The translations under genes were made by a program, and so were the position numbers. The notes below the pieces were generated by a model. That model saw nothing but the letters and a program-made list of their open reading frames with translations, made no database searches and was not told the DNA's origin. This document shows positions 26,987 to 36,243 of a DNA stretch of 64,000 nt, piece after piece (within the stretch, counting starts at the first letter, position 1; each line of letters starts with the position of its first letter). Origin of the DNA: Sphingomonas sp. PP-F2F-G114-C0414 (GTDB taxonomy: Bacteria; Pseudomonadota; Alphaproteobacteria; Sphingomonadales; Sphingomonadaceae); NCBI RefSeq assembly GCF_003688595.1, contig NZ_RCWT01000012.1, positions 474,581-538,580 on the forward strand. Reading direction: 5' to 3'.

Positions 26987-27044
26987 CGTGGCATCTCGCG
27001 CACCGCCTGCGCCGAGCAGTTCACCAATTTGAAGGATACCAACG

Positions 27045-27336
27045 ATGAAATATCAGCTGTGCAAATACCTGCCGCCCCGCGCGGATTCCTAGCGACGATG
27101 ACCGACGACAAAAGACATCGATGGGCAGCACGGCGCATTGCTCGACGACCTGCTCGCCAAAGGGCAGATCGTGGCGCACGGCCCGGTGATCGATCCCGAC
27201 GGCAGCTATGGCGTTTCGCTGTGCCGACTTGAGGACGATCAGGACATCGAGGCAATCACCGCGCTGGATCCGATCGTGCGAAACGGGATCGGACGTCACG
27301 AGCATTTGGATGCCCCATCTGAAGACGCGCAATTGA
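27045..27336 (+). pseudogene. YCII-domain protein, several frameshifts
   Basis: The start MKYQLCKYLPPRAD is intact, but a lost base makes a TAG at 27090; an extra base near 27110 restores frame into DGQHGALLDDLLAKGQIVAHG and SYGVSLCRLEDDQDIEAI, and another extra base near 27305 is needed to read the normal end WMPHLKTRN followed by TGA at 27334. YCII proteins are small dimeric enzymes of uncertain function. Three independent shifts within 290 bases mean decay rather than one sequencing slip. Confidence 0.75.
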
Positions 27337-27537
27337 ACGCCGGTGTTTTCAACGTGGCGCGGCAACCCAAGGTGAAAGCTAACGGTTGTAGGCCAGCTAG
27401 CCTCTTGTCGCCGCAGATTTACCTATCGACTTCCGGACTTCAGCCACTCGTTCATCAGGTTGGACGGCAGGGACTGGGTAGATCAGCGTTATAGCAGTCG
27501 TCGGAGAGGCGTGTGCGATAGCTGCCGTCGGGCTGCA

Positions 27538-28989
27538 TCACCGCCTTTCTCCAAAACGATCAAACTTCAAGACAGATGGCAGCTGCAAATCCATAGTTCC
27601 GGCTAGTATCCTGATGGTCACCATTTGCATGCTGCCGCCCTCAGGATGGTCACCCCCGTGAGTAAGGAGCACATCTTCACGTGGCCTTAGACGTTGCTTT
27701 TGATTCCCCCATCGGGCTCGGGCATCGCGGAAGGCGGCTTTGTGATCGACGATCGGGGCCGGGAGTGGATTGTCGAGCCAGAGCCACGGTTCGTGTCCGA
27801 AACCGACCGGCACCGGTTCCAGTTCGGGGATCCACCGCCTGACGTACGTCTCGGACGGATCGAGATCGCGGCCTTGCTTGACCGGATTGAGGATGCGCGG
27901 ACCGCGATCCTGCATGATCGTCCCATCGTTCAGGCCGACCTGTGGCCAGGTGATGCCGGGCTCATAGTCGTCGAACATCTCGGCAAGCGCGCCGCCGACC
28001 TCCGCCGCGGGGAGCTGAAGAAGCTGAACGCCGTAGGACGTGACCAGCTGCCGCAGCCGGAAATTGATCCACCCGGTGCCAGCCAGCTCCCGCATTGCGG
28101 CGTCGGGCATGGGGATGCCGGTGCGACCGTCTCGCCATGCCCGGACCCGCTCCATCTGCGCCGGAGTCGAGGCCAGCGGCGGCGTCGTGTCCTGGTATCG
28201 GGAGAACGTCGTCAGAAACCCCGTCCTCATGCTGACCCTGCTCCGGAAGTGGCGAAACGACGCACCTTCCGGCGTCCGTGATTGCCCAAGATTGGCCGCG
28301 TTCCAGGCGCGTTCGGCCTTGATGGTTTCCCATGTCGCACGGTCGCTCGACAGCGTTCCCGCGGCAAAATGGGTCGAGAGCTGGCTGGAACTCGTCCGGT
28401 CCCGACCTGGTATCCACATGTCGGCCAGATAATTGCGATCCGGAAGCGCAAGCAGGAACGCGCGCAGCAGCAAGATCGGGTGATCGTCAGGCAAGCGGTC
28501 GGATTCGACCTCCCGGTCATCCGACAGGAACGGACGGTCGGGTTTTGCGCCGCCCGGACCCAGCCGCCGGATCATCTCCCCGTTGACCGTCAGGAAGGGA
28601 ATGTTCGCAGCCGCCAACTCCCGCTCCCACTCCCAACGATACGCGTTTTCGATCGCCATGCCGTCGACTGCGTTGCGAATGACGGATGTGCACCCCAACC
28701 GACGGCAGGCTTGCACCAACGATATGTCGTCTTCAGGACCCACGATTTCGAACGCGATGCCCCTGTCGCCCAGCTGCTTGCCGAGACGGATCTCAGCCGC
28801 ATCCTCGATCTCCCGCCGGTGCTGGGTACGCAGGGGCCGGCCTCGCGCTTCGGGAAGAATGCGGAGAACCGCCAGTCCATCGCCGTTGGGGTCCGATGCC
28901 AAGGCGAAGGCGAGATTGTCTTCCAGTCGCAAATCCTCGGCCAGCAGGACTAGGATCTTTCCAGGCAAGGACGTTGGCATCGTCGGCAC
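27538..28989 (-). CDS. Cryptochrome/photolyase-family flavoprotein
   Basis: 483 residues. N-terminal photolyase alpha/beta domain from ILVLLAEDLRLEDNLAFALA. C-terminal FAD domain shows FRHFRSRVSMRTGFLTTF, MRELAGTGWINFRLRQLV, then GPRILNPVKQGRDLDPSETYVRRWIPEL, the conserved YIRRWVPEL-type ending. The tryptophan-rich WQW-G block is altered to TWPQVGL, and the family's DYEP is present (DDYEPGITW), so it may be a divergent cryptochrome rather than a classical CPD photolyase. It would bind FAD and react to blue light. Preceded by a 42-residue ORF three bases upstream. Confidence 0.85.
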   Translation of the reverse strand: MPTMPTSLPGKILVLLAEDLRLEDNLAFALASDPNGDGLAVLRILPEARGRPLRTQHRREIEDAAEIRLGKQLGDRGIAFEIVGPEDDISLVQACRRLGCTSVIRNAVDGMAIENAYRWEWERELAAANIPFLTVNGEMIRRLGPGGAKPDRPFLSDDREVESDRLPDDHPILLLRAFLLALPDRNYLADMWIPGRDRTSSSQLSTHFAAGTLSSDRATWETIKAERAWNAANLGQSRTPEGASFRHFRSRVSMRTGFLTTFSRYQDTTPPLASTPAQMERVRAWRDGRTGIPMPDAAMRELAGTGWINFRLRQLVTSYGVQLLQLPAAEVGGALAEMFDDYEPGITWPQVGLNDGTIMQDRGPRILNPVKQGRDLDPSETYVRRWIPELEPVPVGFGHEPWLWLDNPLPAPIVDHKAAFRDARARWGNQKQRLRPREDVLLTHGGDHPEGGSMQMVTIRILAGTMDLQLPSVLKFDRFGERR

Positions 28990-28992
28990 CCG

Positions 28993-29121
28993 TCAGTTCG
29001 GATTGACGACGAAGTTGGTGAAACCGCCGCTGCATTCGGCTTTTCTCACCATCTCTTCGAGCTGCATGTCGGAGTCGACATCGTACAGTCGTGCAGCCTG
29101 CATCATCTGTGGCATCACCAT
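28993..29121 (-). CDS. Small 42-residue protein before the photolyase-like gene
   Basis: MVMPQMMQAARLYDVD at the start and CSGGFTNFVVNPN at the end; AGGA sits 8 bases before the ATG. The stop lies three bases before the photolyase-like start, so both are probably co-transcribed. It is acidic and methionine-rich near the N-terminus. No family recognised; whether it is made is untested. Confidence 0.45.
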   Translation of the reverse strand: MVMPQMMQAARLYDVDSDMQLEEMVRKAECSGGFTNFVVNPN

Positions 29122-29213
29122 GAATTCATCCTCGTGGATCGATGAAACGAATGCTGCCGGCCCACCGCACTGCATGGGACGACAGCATCCGTGCTCTTCG
29201 GACTGGAAGGTCG

Positions 29214-29702
29214 TTAGGCCGCCGCCGCTGGATTGACGCTGGCTTCAGCGACATCGGTGTAGCGGCGGTCGAGCGCGTGGCACTCTTCGATCATCTGCTC
29301 CAGAGTCTCGGCATGCGCGGGCATCCCGAGCGCCTTGGCAGCGGCACCATGGGCGCCATAGGCTGCGATGAAATAGTGCAGCCCGGTCTGTTCACCCGTC
29401 ACCAGCGCGACATCGATCTCGGGTTCCTCTGCCGCCTCGAGCGACAGGCCGACGCCCTCGCCGATACCCTTCATGATCTGATCGACGAAGTCGTTCGGCT
29501 GTTCACCGATGTCCGCAAGAAAGCCGACAAACGCCTTCTGGTGCCGTTCGAGCATCGTCCTGCCATCGCCAGCCAGCGCCTTGGCATCGCTGTCAGTGAA
29601 GTGCTGCTCGGCCTTCGACGCGGCCGCGATACCCTGCTCGCACGCCGAGCGTACGGCATGCGAGCCAGCTTTGTACCATTCCATATAGGCTGCTTTAGAC
29701 AT
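29214..29702 (-). CDS. DUF892 ferritin-like protein (YciE/YciF type)
   Basis: 162 residues from MSKAAYMEWYKAG, chosen for its AAGGA ribosome site. The four-helix pattern typical of DUF892 is seen: LERHQKAFVGFLADIGEQP, EGVGLSLEAAEEPEIDVALV and GLHYFIAAYGAHGAAAKALG, followed by LEQMIEECHALDRRYTDVA. YciE/YciF proteins are stress-induced diiron or non-metal dimers. A TetR gene lies upstream on the same strand and an operator-like palindrome shared with the TetR promoter is located 118 bases before this start. Confidence 0.75.
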   Translation of the reverse strand: MSKAAYMEWYKAGSHAVRSACEQGIAAASKAEQHFTDSDAKALAGDGRTMLERHQKAFVGFLADIGEQPNDFVDQIMKGIGEGVGLSLEAAEEPEIDVALVTGEQTGLHYFIAAYGAHGAAAKALGMPAHAETLEQMIEECHALDRRYTDVAEASVNPAAAA

Positions 29703-29819
29703 CGTGCGTCCTTGAACTGTGCCCCCGCGCACGCCGGTCCCGTGCCGCAATCACGGACGGAACGACGGACGAAAACGCGTTGAAAGGGTCGGGTGAAGAA
29801 ATGCGATCGCCGCCGTCAA

Positions 29820-29843
29820 TTAACGGAGGGTTTCGTCCATTAA
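29820..29843. promoter_or_regulatory. Operator-like palindrome upstream of the DUF892 gene
   Basis: Half-sites TTAACGGA (29820-29827) and TCCATTAA (29836-29843) pair at 7 of 8 positions around gggtttcg. Its right half CGTCCATTAA matches CGTCCGTTAT at 30625-30634 in the tetR promoter, suggesting one repressor. Confidence 0.5.
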
Positions 29844-29931
29844 AGACGCGTCGGCGCGATCATGGTTCCCGGGGTGATAGAAATAAGCCCTGAAAACAGT
29901 CTTCCGACTGCGCTGTCGCCCGAGAGCGTCG

Positions 29932-30576
29932 TCAGCTTTTGAGCAAACCGGTCGTGGTCAACAGCACGATCGCGTCATCGACATGACGACCGACATGCTC
30001 TTTCAGCAGTTCGGGATCGACGCCGAAGGTCGCCTGGAAACTGATCGGCTGAAGCGCGAGTTCGACGAACCGGCAGGCGATCGGCAGGGCACTCTCGACC
30101 GACCCGCTCCCGTCCGGACCGACGATCGCCTCCGCGACGAAGCGCGCCGTGCCGTCGAAGCTCTTTTGATACCCGAGCGTCGCCAACGCCGGAAAGTTGC
30201 CGGCCTCTGCCGCGGTAATCCGCATCAGTGCGACACACCGCGCATCGAGCATCACCCGCGCCAGCTCACGTCCGAGATGACGCAGCCGGCTTTGCACGTC
30301 GCCATCGGACGGGGCGGCTTTCAGATCGTCGAACATTGCGTCGATCGACCGCGTCACTACCGCGGCGAACAAGGCCTCCTTGTTCGCATACCGGCCGTAG
30401 AGCGTCGATTTTCCCGTCCGCGATCGTTCCGAGACCTGGTCCAGCGTCGTCCGCCCAAACCCCTGTTCGAGAAACAGCGCGGTCGCGGCGTCGAGGACGC
30501 GCTCATCCACAAGCCCGCGATCTTCGGCGCGGGGGCGGCCTCTACGCGGGCGATCTGTCGGAGGAGCGTCGGCCAT
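29932..30576 (-). CDS. TetR/AcrR-family regulator
   Basis: 214 residues from MADAPPTDRPRRGRPRAEDR; a start ten codons earlier is also possible. HTH: VLDAATALFLEQGFGRTTLDQV with KSTLYGRYANKEALFAAVV. C-terminal TetR_C_7-like domain (VALMRITAAEAGNFPALA). Probably autoregulated through the palindrome at 30616 and controlling the downstream DUF892 gene through that at 29820. Confidence 0.9.
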   Translation of the reverse strand: MADAPPTDRPRRGRPRAEDRGLVDERVLDAATALFLEQGFGRTTLDQVSERSRTGKSTLYGRYANKEALFAAVVTRSIDAMFDDLKAAPSDGDVQSRLRHLGRELARVMLDARCVALMRITAAEAGNFPALATLGYQKSFDGTARFVAEAIVGPDGSGSVESALPIACRFVELALQPISFQATFGVDPELLKEHVGRHVDDAIVLLTTTGLLKS

Positions 30577-30615
30577 AGCGTCAGAGTTAGTCCATTCACC
30601 CGGCATTGCAACAAA

Positions 30616-30629
30616 GGACGATACCGTCC
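30616..30629. promoter_or_regulatory. Palindrome GGACG-atac-CGTCC in the tetR promoter
   Basis: Perfect 5-base arms in a longer AAAGGACG...CGTCCGTT context, 40 bases upstream of the TetR start. Confidence 0.5.
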
Positions 30630-30640
30630 GTTATTGCGCG

Positions 30641-30856
30641 ATGGTCGATCGGGCGCTCCTATTCGCCAAACATTCGGGCGACAACACCAAGGCGTGGGTC
30701 GCTGCACATCGCGGTGCAATGCATGCCGCGCGCGACGATCATCTCGCGCTTGAGGAGGACCCGATCGATCGCGCCAACGAATATGATCCGGAGATCGCTA
30801 GCGTCCTCTTCCGCGCCGTCGAACCCGTGGTCGCCGTCTCCGCCACCGGCGCCTAA
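30641..30856 (+). CDS. Unrecognised 71-residue ORF
   Basis: Begins MVDRALLFAKHSGDNTKAW and contains ALEEDPIDRANEYDPEIASVL. Composition is protein-like, with balanced charge, but there is no clear ribosome site and no family match. It lies between the tetR promoter and the broken DUF2461 gene and may be a fragment of a larger gene lost in rearrangement. Confidence 0.3.
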   Translation: MVDRALLFAKHSGDNTKAWVAAHRGAMHAARDDHLALEEDPIDRANEYDPEIASVLFRAVEPVVAVSATGA

Positions 30857-30879
30857 CCATCCCCACAAGGAGAATCCAG

Positions 30880-31120
30880 ACGATCGCTGCCGCTACGTTC
30901 AAGTTTCTGCGCGACCTGGGCAAGAACAATGACAAGGAATGGTTCGAGGCGCACCGCGACCGCTACGATACAGCGCTCGAGAACCTGACGGACGTCGCGG
31001 CGACGCTGATCGACGCCGCCGCCCGCTACGACGAGGCGGTGGCCGGGCTCGATCTCGATCCGAAGAAGTGCGTCTCGCGGATCCACCGCTACATGCGGCC
31101 CAACCGGTCATACCCCGCGC
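30880..31120 (+). pseudogene. 5' fragment of a DUF2461 gene
   Basis: An AAGGAG site at 30868 is followed by codons for IAAATFKFLRDLGKNNDKEW and RDRYDTALENLTDVAATL, then KCVSRIHRYMRPNR, matching the first ~75 residues of DUF2461 (TIGR02453) proteins. No start codon is present at the expected place. After the RIHR block, which normally continues RDxRFSKDKxPYK, the similarity ends and the DNA becomes the tail of the opposing TolC fragment. Both genes lost their 3' parts at the same point. Confidence 0.7.
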
Positions 31121-31316
31121 CCGCGTCGGGGGACACGGTCGGGCGACCGAGCGTACGCGCCTGCTTCTGACTCTCGGCGAGCGCTTCTTGGTGGGCGCGT
31201 GCTGCGCCGAGTTGCGGGTTGGTCGCATAGGCCGTCGCTATCGCCTCGCGCAGGGTTTCCGCCGAAACCGGTGCAGCAAGGAACGCCACGCCGATCAACG
31301 CCAGCGACTTAGTCAT
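31089..31316 (-). pseudogene. Truncated TolC-family outer-membrane factor
   Basis: The reading frame starts MTKSLALIGVAFLAAPVSA (signal peptide) and continues ETLREAIATAYATNPQLGAA and ESQKQARTLGRPTVS, the classic beginning of TolC outer-membrane efflux proteins, which are usually ~450-500 residues. Here the frame stops after ~75 residues at the junction with the DUF2461 fragment. The ATG overlaps the upstream permease stop by 8 bases, so it was the last gene of the ABC export operon. The exporter must now use another outer-membrane factor. Confidence 0.8.
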
Positions 31317-33732
31317 GGCGGAGCGCCCAAGCCGGCACAGCACGGCTGGCGCGGAGCGACTGGCCCAGCACGGTCAACACTGCGATCGCAAGCGCGAGCA
31401 GGCTGGCGCCGACGAAATAGAGCGGCGATAGCGTGATCCGGTCGTCGAAGCCGGCCAGCCACGTCCGCATCGACACAAAGGCGAGCGGCCATGCGATGAC
31501 GTTGGCGATCAGCACAGGGCGGAGAAACTGGCCGACCAGGAGCATGACGATATCGGCGGACGACGCGCCGAGCGTCTTCCTGATCCCGATCTCCCGGATC
31601 CGCCGCGCGGTGTTGAACGAGGCCAGACCCCACAGCCCGACGCAACCGATCAGCACCGCCAGCGCTGCGCCGATGCCGAAGAGCCGCGTGGCGCGGTCGT
31701 CGGTCTCGTAAAAGGCGTTCAGGCGGGTATCGGCGGTGTCGGCGGCGAACGGCACCTGCGGCACGGTCCGCTGCCAGACCTTCCTCACCGCGTCGAGCAT
31801 CGCGCGGGGGTCGCCCGCAAAGCGGATCGAGGCGACCGCCGTGCCGGTACGCTCGGGCTCGCGGTAATAGATATAGTAGGCCGCGCTGTTGGGTTCGCGA
31901 GGCGAGGAAAAGCGCATGTCGTCGACCACGCCGATAATCGTCCGCGGCCGGTCGCCGCCAACCGTCTTGCCGACCGCATCCTCCGGCGAGCGGAAGCCCA
32001 GCACAGCGACCGCGCGTCGGTTGATGACGATGGCTATGGGCATCCCTTTTGCGCGGGACGGATCGTCGTCCGTGCGATGCGCTTCGTCGAAGACCCGGCC
32101 AGCTAGCAAACGCGTGCCGTAGACGCGGAAGAACGCCGGCCCGACGATCGACCAGCGGAGCGACGGTCCCGGACCGGCAACGCCCGGCAAGGGTACGTTG
32201 TCACTATTGTCTTCGCCGCTACCGCCCACCGCGGTATTGCCAACGGCGATACCGGTGACACTTGGAAGATCGCGGACCGCCGCGATGACCGCGCGACGCT
32301 GCGCGCTGTCGACGAGGCTGTCGCGCATCGACAGGAGCACGAGCAGCCCGTCGCGCCGAAAGCCGAGATCGGACTGGCGGACGTGACGGGTCTGCGCGAC
32401 CAGCACCGTCGTGCCGATCATGAACGCGATCGCCAGCGCGAACTGCAGCACGACCAGCGCCTCGCGCGTGCGGGTTCCGGCAAGGCCGCCGCCTGGTGAA
32501 CGCGCCGACGCCAGCACCGCCGCCGCGGGAAACCGCGACAGCAGCACCGCCGGATAGAAGCCGGCGAGAATCCCCACCACCACCGCAAGCACCGCCAGCG
32601 CGGGCACGACGAGCGCATAGGGAATGCTCAGCGACAGGCCTCCGGCCGCATTGACCAGCGGCAGTCCGAGCTCGGCGAGAATCAGCCCGGTCAGGCCCGC
32701 AAAGATCACGGTCAGCACCGCCTCCCCCAGGAACTGGCGAACCAGCGTGGCGCGGTCCGCACCCAGGACCTTGCGCATCGCCACCTCGCGTGCGCGCAGA
32801 CCGGCGCGTGCGGTCGCCAGGTTAACGTAGTTCACGACCGCGATGACCAGCGTCAGCAGCCCGACCAGCCCGAGCGTCACCACGGTGATCTTGCGGCTGG
32901 CGCTTTGCGATCCGGTCGGCTCGAGATGAAGCCGGTCGATCGGCAGAACGGCGATCCGCTGCGTGTCCCACGCATTCTTGCCGAGATCCGCCAAGCCTCG
33001 CCGGTTCACGAACGACGGCATTGTCTGCGAAAACGCGCGCGCGGCGGCCGGCGTATCGAACCGCAGGAACGTCTGGAGCGACGTACTGCCCCAGTGGAAC
33101 CAGCTCTCCGACGGCGGGGTCCGCGGTAGCGGGATCAGGATCGAGAGCCGCAGGTCGCTGGTCTTGGGCAGGTCGCGGAAGACGCCGGCGATCTGGTAGT
33201 TGGTCTGCGCATCCGTCGCGATCGTCAGCGTCTGACCGACGGGGTTGGCGGTGCCGAAATATTTGCGCGCCACGCTCTCACCGATCAGCGCGTTGGTTGG
33301 GCTGGCAAGCGCGGCGCGGCCGTCGCCCCGCGCCATTGGCAGGTCGAATACCCGGAAGAACGATGCATCGACCTGCGCGACGTCCTCGGCCGTCGCGACA
33401 CCGCCGCGGATCACCGATCCCCCGTTCTCGCCGCCGCGGATCCGCGTGCCGACGATACCGGGAAAGTCCTCACGCAGCTGGTCCAGCAGACCGCCCATCG
33501 TGTTCGGATAGGCACCGTTGACGGGGCTTTCCGGCAGGTTCCACACCGTCTGCACGACATAGATTCCGTCGTGGCGCGGCAGCCATTTCTCGAAGCTCGT
33601 CTCGAACCGGACATAGAGCCCGAGGACGAGAAAGACGGCGATCCCTACCGCCAGCCCGCCGATGTTGAGCGCAGCATAAAGCCGGTGGCGGGTCAGCGAC
33701 CGGTAGAGCGAGAGCAGGGCGAAGCGGTTCAT
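31309..33732 (-). CDS. MacB/FtsX-type ABC transporter permease (second copy)
   Basis: 807 residues. N-terminal membrane helix ([20 protein letters not shown]) followed by a large periplasmic MacB-PCD domain, a central FtsX block ([39 protein letters not shown]) and a repeated C-terminal FtsX block ([19 protein letters not shown]). Two FtsX units make it a full-length double permease. It is ~70% similar by eye to the upstream copy, a tandem duplication. It works with the ATPase and HlyD-like adaptor in the same operon, exporting an unknown substrate. Confidence 0.9.
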   Translation of the reverse strand: MNRFALLSLYRSLTRHRLYAALNIGGLAVGIAVFLVLGLYVRFETSFEKWLPRHDGIYVVQTVWNLPESPVNGAYPNTMGGLLDQLREDFPGIVGTRIRGGENGGSVIRGGVATAEDVAQVDASFFRVFDLPMARGDGRAALASPTNALIGESVARKYFGTANPVGQTLTIATDAQTNYQIAGVFRDLPKTSDLRLSILIPLPRTPPSESWFHWGSTSLQTFLRFDTPAAARAFSQTMPSFVNRRGLADLGKNAWDTQRIAVLPIDRLHLEPTGSQSASRKITVVTLGLVGLLTLVIAVVNYVNLATARAGLRAREVAMRKVLGADRATLVRQFLGEAVLTVIFAGLTGLILAELGLPLVNAAGGLSLSIPYALVVPALAVLAVVVGILAGFYPAVLLSRFPAAAVLASARSPGGGLAGTRTREALVVLQFALAIAFMIGTTVLVAQTRHVRQSDLGFRRDGLLVLLSMRDSLVDSAQRRAVIAAVRDLPSVTGIAVGNTAVGGSGEDNSDNVPLPGVAGPGPSLRWSIVGPAFFRVYGTRLLAGRVFDEAHRTDDDPSRAKGMPIAIVINRRAVAVLGFRSPEDAVGKTVGGDRPRTIIGVVDDMRFSSPREPNSAAYYIYYREPERTGTAVASIRFAGDPRAMLDAVRKVWQRTVPQVPFAADTADTRLNAFYETDDRATRLFGIGAALAVLIGCVGLWGLASFNTARRIREIGIRKTLGASSADIVMLLVGQFLRPVLIANVIAWPLAFVSMRTWLAGFDDRITLSPLYFVGASLLALAIAVLTVLGQSLRASRAVPAWALRHD

Positions 33733-33768
33733 TGCGGATGATCCGAACGAGAGGAGATGGCGACGGGA

Positions 33769-36195
33769 TCAGTCATGGCGCAGGGCCCAGGCGGGCGCGG
33801 CACGACTGGCACGGACCGACTGGCCGACGATGGTGATCAGCGCGATCGCGAGCGCGAGCAGGCTGGCGCCGACGAAATAGATCGGCGACAGCGCGATCCG
33901 GTCATCGAACCCGGCCAGCCACGTCCGCATCGCGACGAAGGCAAGCGGCCACGCGACCAGATTGGCGATCAGTACGGGCCGCAGGAACTGGCCGATCAAC
34001 AGCCGGACGATGTCGGCGGACGATGCGCCGAGCGTCTTCCTGATGCCGATCTCGCGAATCCGCCGCGTCGTGTTGAACGAGGCGAGGCCCCATAGCCCGA
34101 CACAGGCGATCAGCACCGCCAGCCCTGCACCGATCCCGAACAACCGTGCGGCGTGATCGTCGGCTTCGTAGAATGGCGCGAGCCGCTGGTCGGCGGTTTC
34201 GACCGACAACGGAACTTCGGGCGCGAGCCGGCGCCATGTCGCGCGCACCGCGTCAATGACGGCTTTGCGGTCGCCCGCGTAGCGGATCGCCGCTACCGGG
34301 GTCGGCGGCATATCGCGATAATAGACGTAATACGTCGCCTGGTCGGGTGCGCGTGGCGCATAAAAGCGGAGCTGGTCGATCACGCCGATGATCGTGCGGG
34401 GCATGCCGCCGCCGACCGTTTTGCCGATCGCTTCGGTCGGCGAGCGGAAGCCGAGCGCCGCCGCGGCCTTGCGGTTGATGACGATATTTCGCCCCTTCGG
34501 CCACGCCTTCCAGTCGCTCGAATCGTCCGCGCCGTGGACATCGTCGAATAGACGTCCGGCAAGTAGCGTGACGCCGTAGGTGCGGAAGAAGCCTTTGCCC
34601 GCAATAATCGTGGCGACCGACAGGCCCGGAGGGGGGCGTCCCGGCATGTCGATCACGTCGATATTGGCGGTACCGTCGCCGCCCGGTCCGGTGCCTCCGA
34701 CACCGACAGACTCGACACCGGGCAGCGCGCGCATCGCCGCGAGGATCGCGGTCGCGCGCGCCGGCCAGATCGCCTTGTCCAGCAACGAAGGGACGGTAAG
34801 CAGGCCATCGCGCCGGAAACCGAGATCCGCCTTGCGGACATGCGCGGTCTGCGCAGCGAGGATCATCGTGCCGGTGACGAACGCGATCGCTAGGCCGAAC
34901 TGGAACACTACCAGTGCCTCGCGCAGATGCGTTCCTGCGCGCCCCCCGCCAGGCGCGCGCGCCGACGCGAGCACCGCTGCGGCAGGATAGCGCGACAACA
35001 GCAGCGCAGGATAAAACCCGGCGAGCAGACCAACGATCAGCACCACAACCGCCAGCGACGGCACGACCGGCGCATAGGGGATCGTGAGCGCCAGCCCCGC
35101 CGCCGCATTAACGAACGGCAGGCCGAGTTCGGCAAGGATCAGGCCGAGCAGGGCGGCGAGCGCAGCGGTGGCGATCGCCTCGCCTAGAAACTGACGGATC
35201 AGCGCGGCCCGGTTGGCGCCCAGCACTTTGCGCATCGCCACTTCTCGCGCACGCAGGCTGGCCCGCGCGGTGGCGAGATTCACGTAGTTCACGATCGCGA
35301 TCAGCAGCGTCAGCACCCCGACAATGCCGAGCGTCGCAACCGTCAGCTTGCGTGCCCCGCTCTCCTCGCCGACCGGTCGCAGATGCGCGGCCGCGATCGG
35401 GATCAGCGGCAGCGAGAAGATATCGGTCGGTGCCGGCCCGAGATCCTGTCCCGCATGGCGTTTGATGAAAGCCGGCAGCGCCTGCTGAAACCGCTGTGCC
35501 GCACCCGGCGTCTCGAAACGCAGATAGGTCCAGAGCGACGCGGTGCCCCATTTATACCATGCCCATTCGGCGGGCGGCGGCGTGCGCGGGATCGGCAGCA
35601 GGATCGAGAAGTGGAGATCGGTGTTGGCCGGCAGATCCTCGAACACGCCCGCGACGCGGTAATTGGCGGGTGCATCGACCGCGATCCGGATCGTCTGCCC
35701 GACCGGATCGGTGGTGCCGAAGAATTTGCGCGCGGCGGAGCGGCTGACCAGCGCGGCAACCGGATCGGTCAGCGCTCGCGCGCCCTCGCCGCGCACCATC
35801 GGCAGGTCGAACACGTCGAAGAACGTCGCATCGACCTGCGCGACATCCTCCTTGGTGGCGTCGTCGCCGCGCAACACGGTGCCGCCGCCCTTGCCGCCGC
35901 GGATACGCGTGCCGACGAGGCCGGGGAAATCCTGCCGCATCTGTTCGAGCATGCCAGACATGGTTCCCGGATAGGCGCCGTTGAACGCGTTGCCCGGCAG
36001 ATGGAGCGCGCTTTGCACGACATAGATGCCCCGGTGTCGCGGCAACCACGTCTCGAAGCTCGTCTCGAACCGGACATACAGGCTCAGAACCAGGAACACG
36101 GCGATGCCAATCGCGAGCCCGCCAATGTTGAGCGCGGCATGCAGCTTGTGACGCGTGAGCGACCGGTAGAGCGAGAGCAGGGCGAAACGGTTCAT
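33769..36195 (-). CDS. MacB/FtsX-type ABC transporter permease (first copy)
   Basis: 808 residues, collinear with the following permease: [20 protein letters not shown] start, [20 protein letters not shown] helix, MacB-PCD domain, FtsX blocks [20 protein letters not shown] and [20 protein letters not shown]. Heterodimerisation of the two paralogs around one ATPase dimer is plausible, as in other double-permease systems. Located 48 bases downstream of the ATPase gene. Confidence 0.9.
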   Translation of the reverse strand: MNRFALLSLYRSLTRHKLHAALNIGGLAIGIAVFLVLSLYVRFETSFETWLPRHRGIYVVQSALHLPGNAFNGAYPGTMSGMLEQMRQDFPGLVGTRIRGGKGGGTVLRGDDATKEDVAQVDATFFDVFDLPMVRGEGARALTDPVAALVSRSAARKFFGTTDPVGQTIRIAVDAPANYRVAGVFEDLPANTDLHFSILLPIPRTPPPAEWAWYKWGTASLWTYLRFETPGAAQRFQQALPAFIKRHAGQDLGPAPTDIFSLPLIPIAAAHLRPVGEESGARKLTVATLGIVGVLTLLIAIVNYVNLATARASLRAREVAMRKVLGANRAALIRQFLGEAIATAALAALLGLILAELGLPFVNAAAGLALTIPYAPVVPSLAVVVLIVGLLAGFYPALLLSRYPAAAVLASARAPGGGRAGTHLREALVVFQFGLAIAFVTGTMILAAQTAHVRKADLGFRRDGLLTVPSLLDKAIWPARATAILAAMRALPGVESVGVGGTGPGGDGTANIDVIDMPGRPPPGLSVATIIAGKGFFRTYGVTLLAGRLFDDVHGADDSSDWKAWPKGRNIVINRKAAAALGFRSPTEAIGKTVGGGMPRTIIGVIDQLRFYAPRAPDQATYYVYYRDMPPTPVAAIRYAGDRKAVIDAVRATWRRLAPEVPLSVETADQRLAPFYEADDHAARLFGIGAGLAVLIACVGLWGLASFNTTRRIREIGIRKTLGASSADIVRLLIGQFLRPVLIANLVAWPLAFVAMRTWLAGFDDRIALSPIYFVGASLLALAIALITIVGQSVRASRAAPAWALRHD

Positions 36196-36243
36196 CGCGC
36201 GCGTGACCTTTCGAACAAGGGGATGGTCGAGCGAGAGGTTGGC

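Noticed and set aside
29761..29790. GGAAC...CGTT resembling an EcfG stress promoter
   Set aside because: Spacing is 14 instead of 16-17 bases and it points away from the DUF892 gene.
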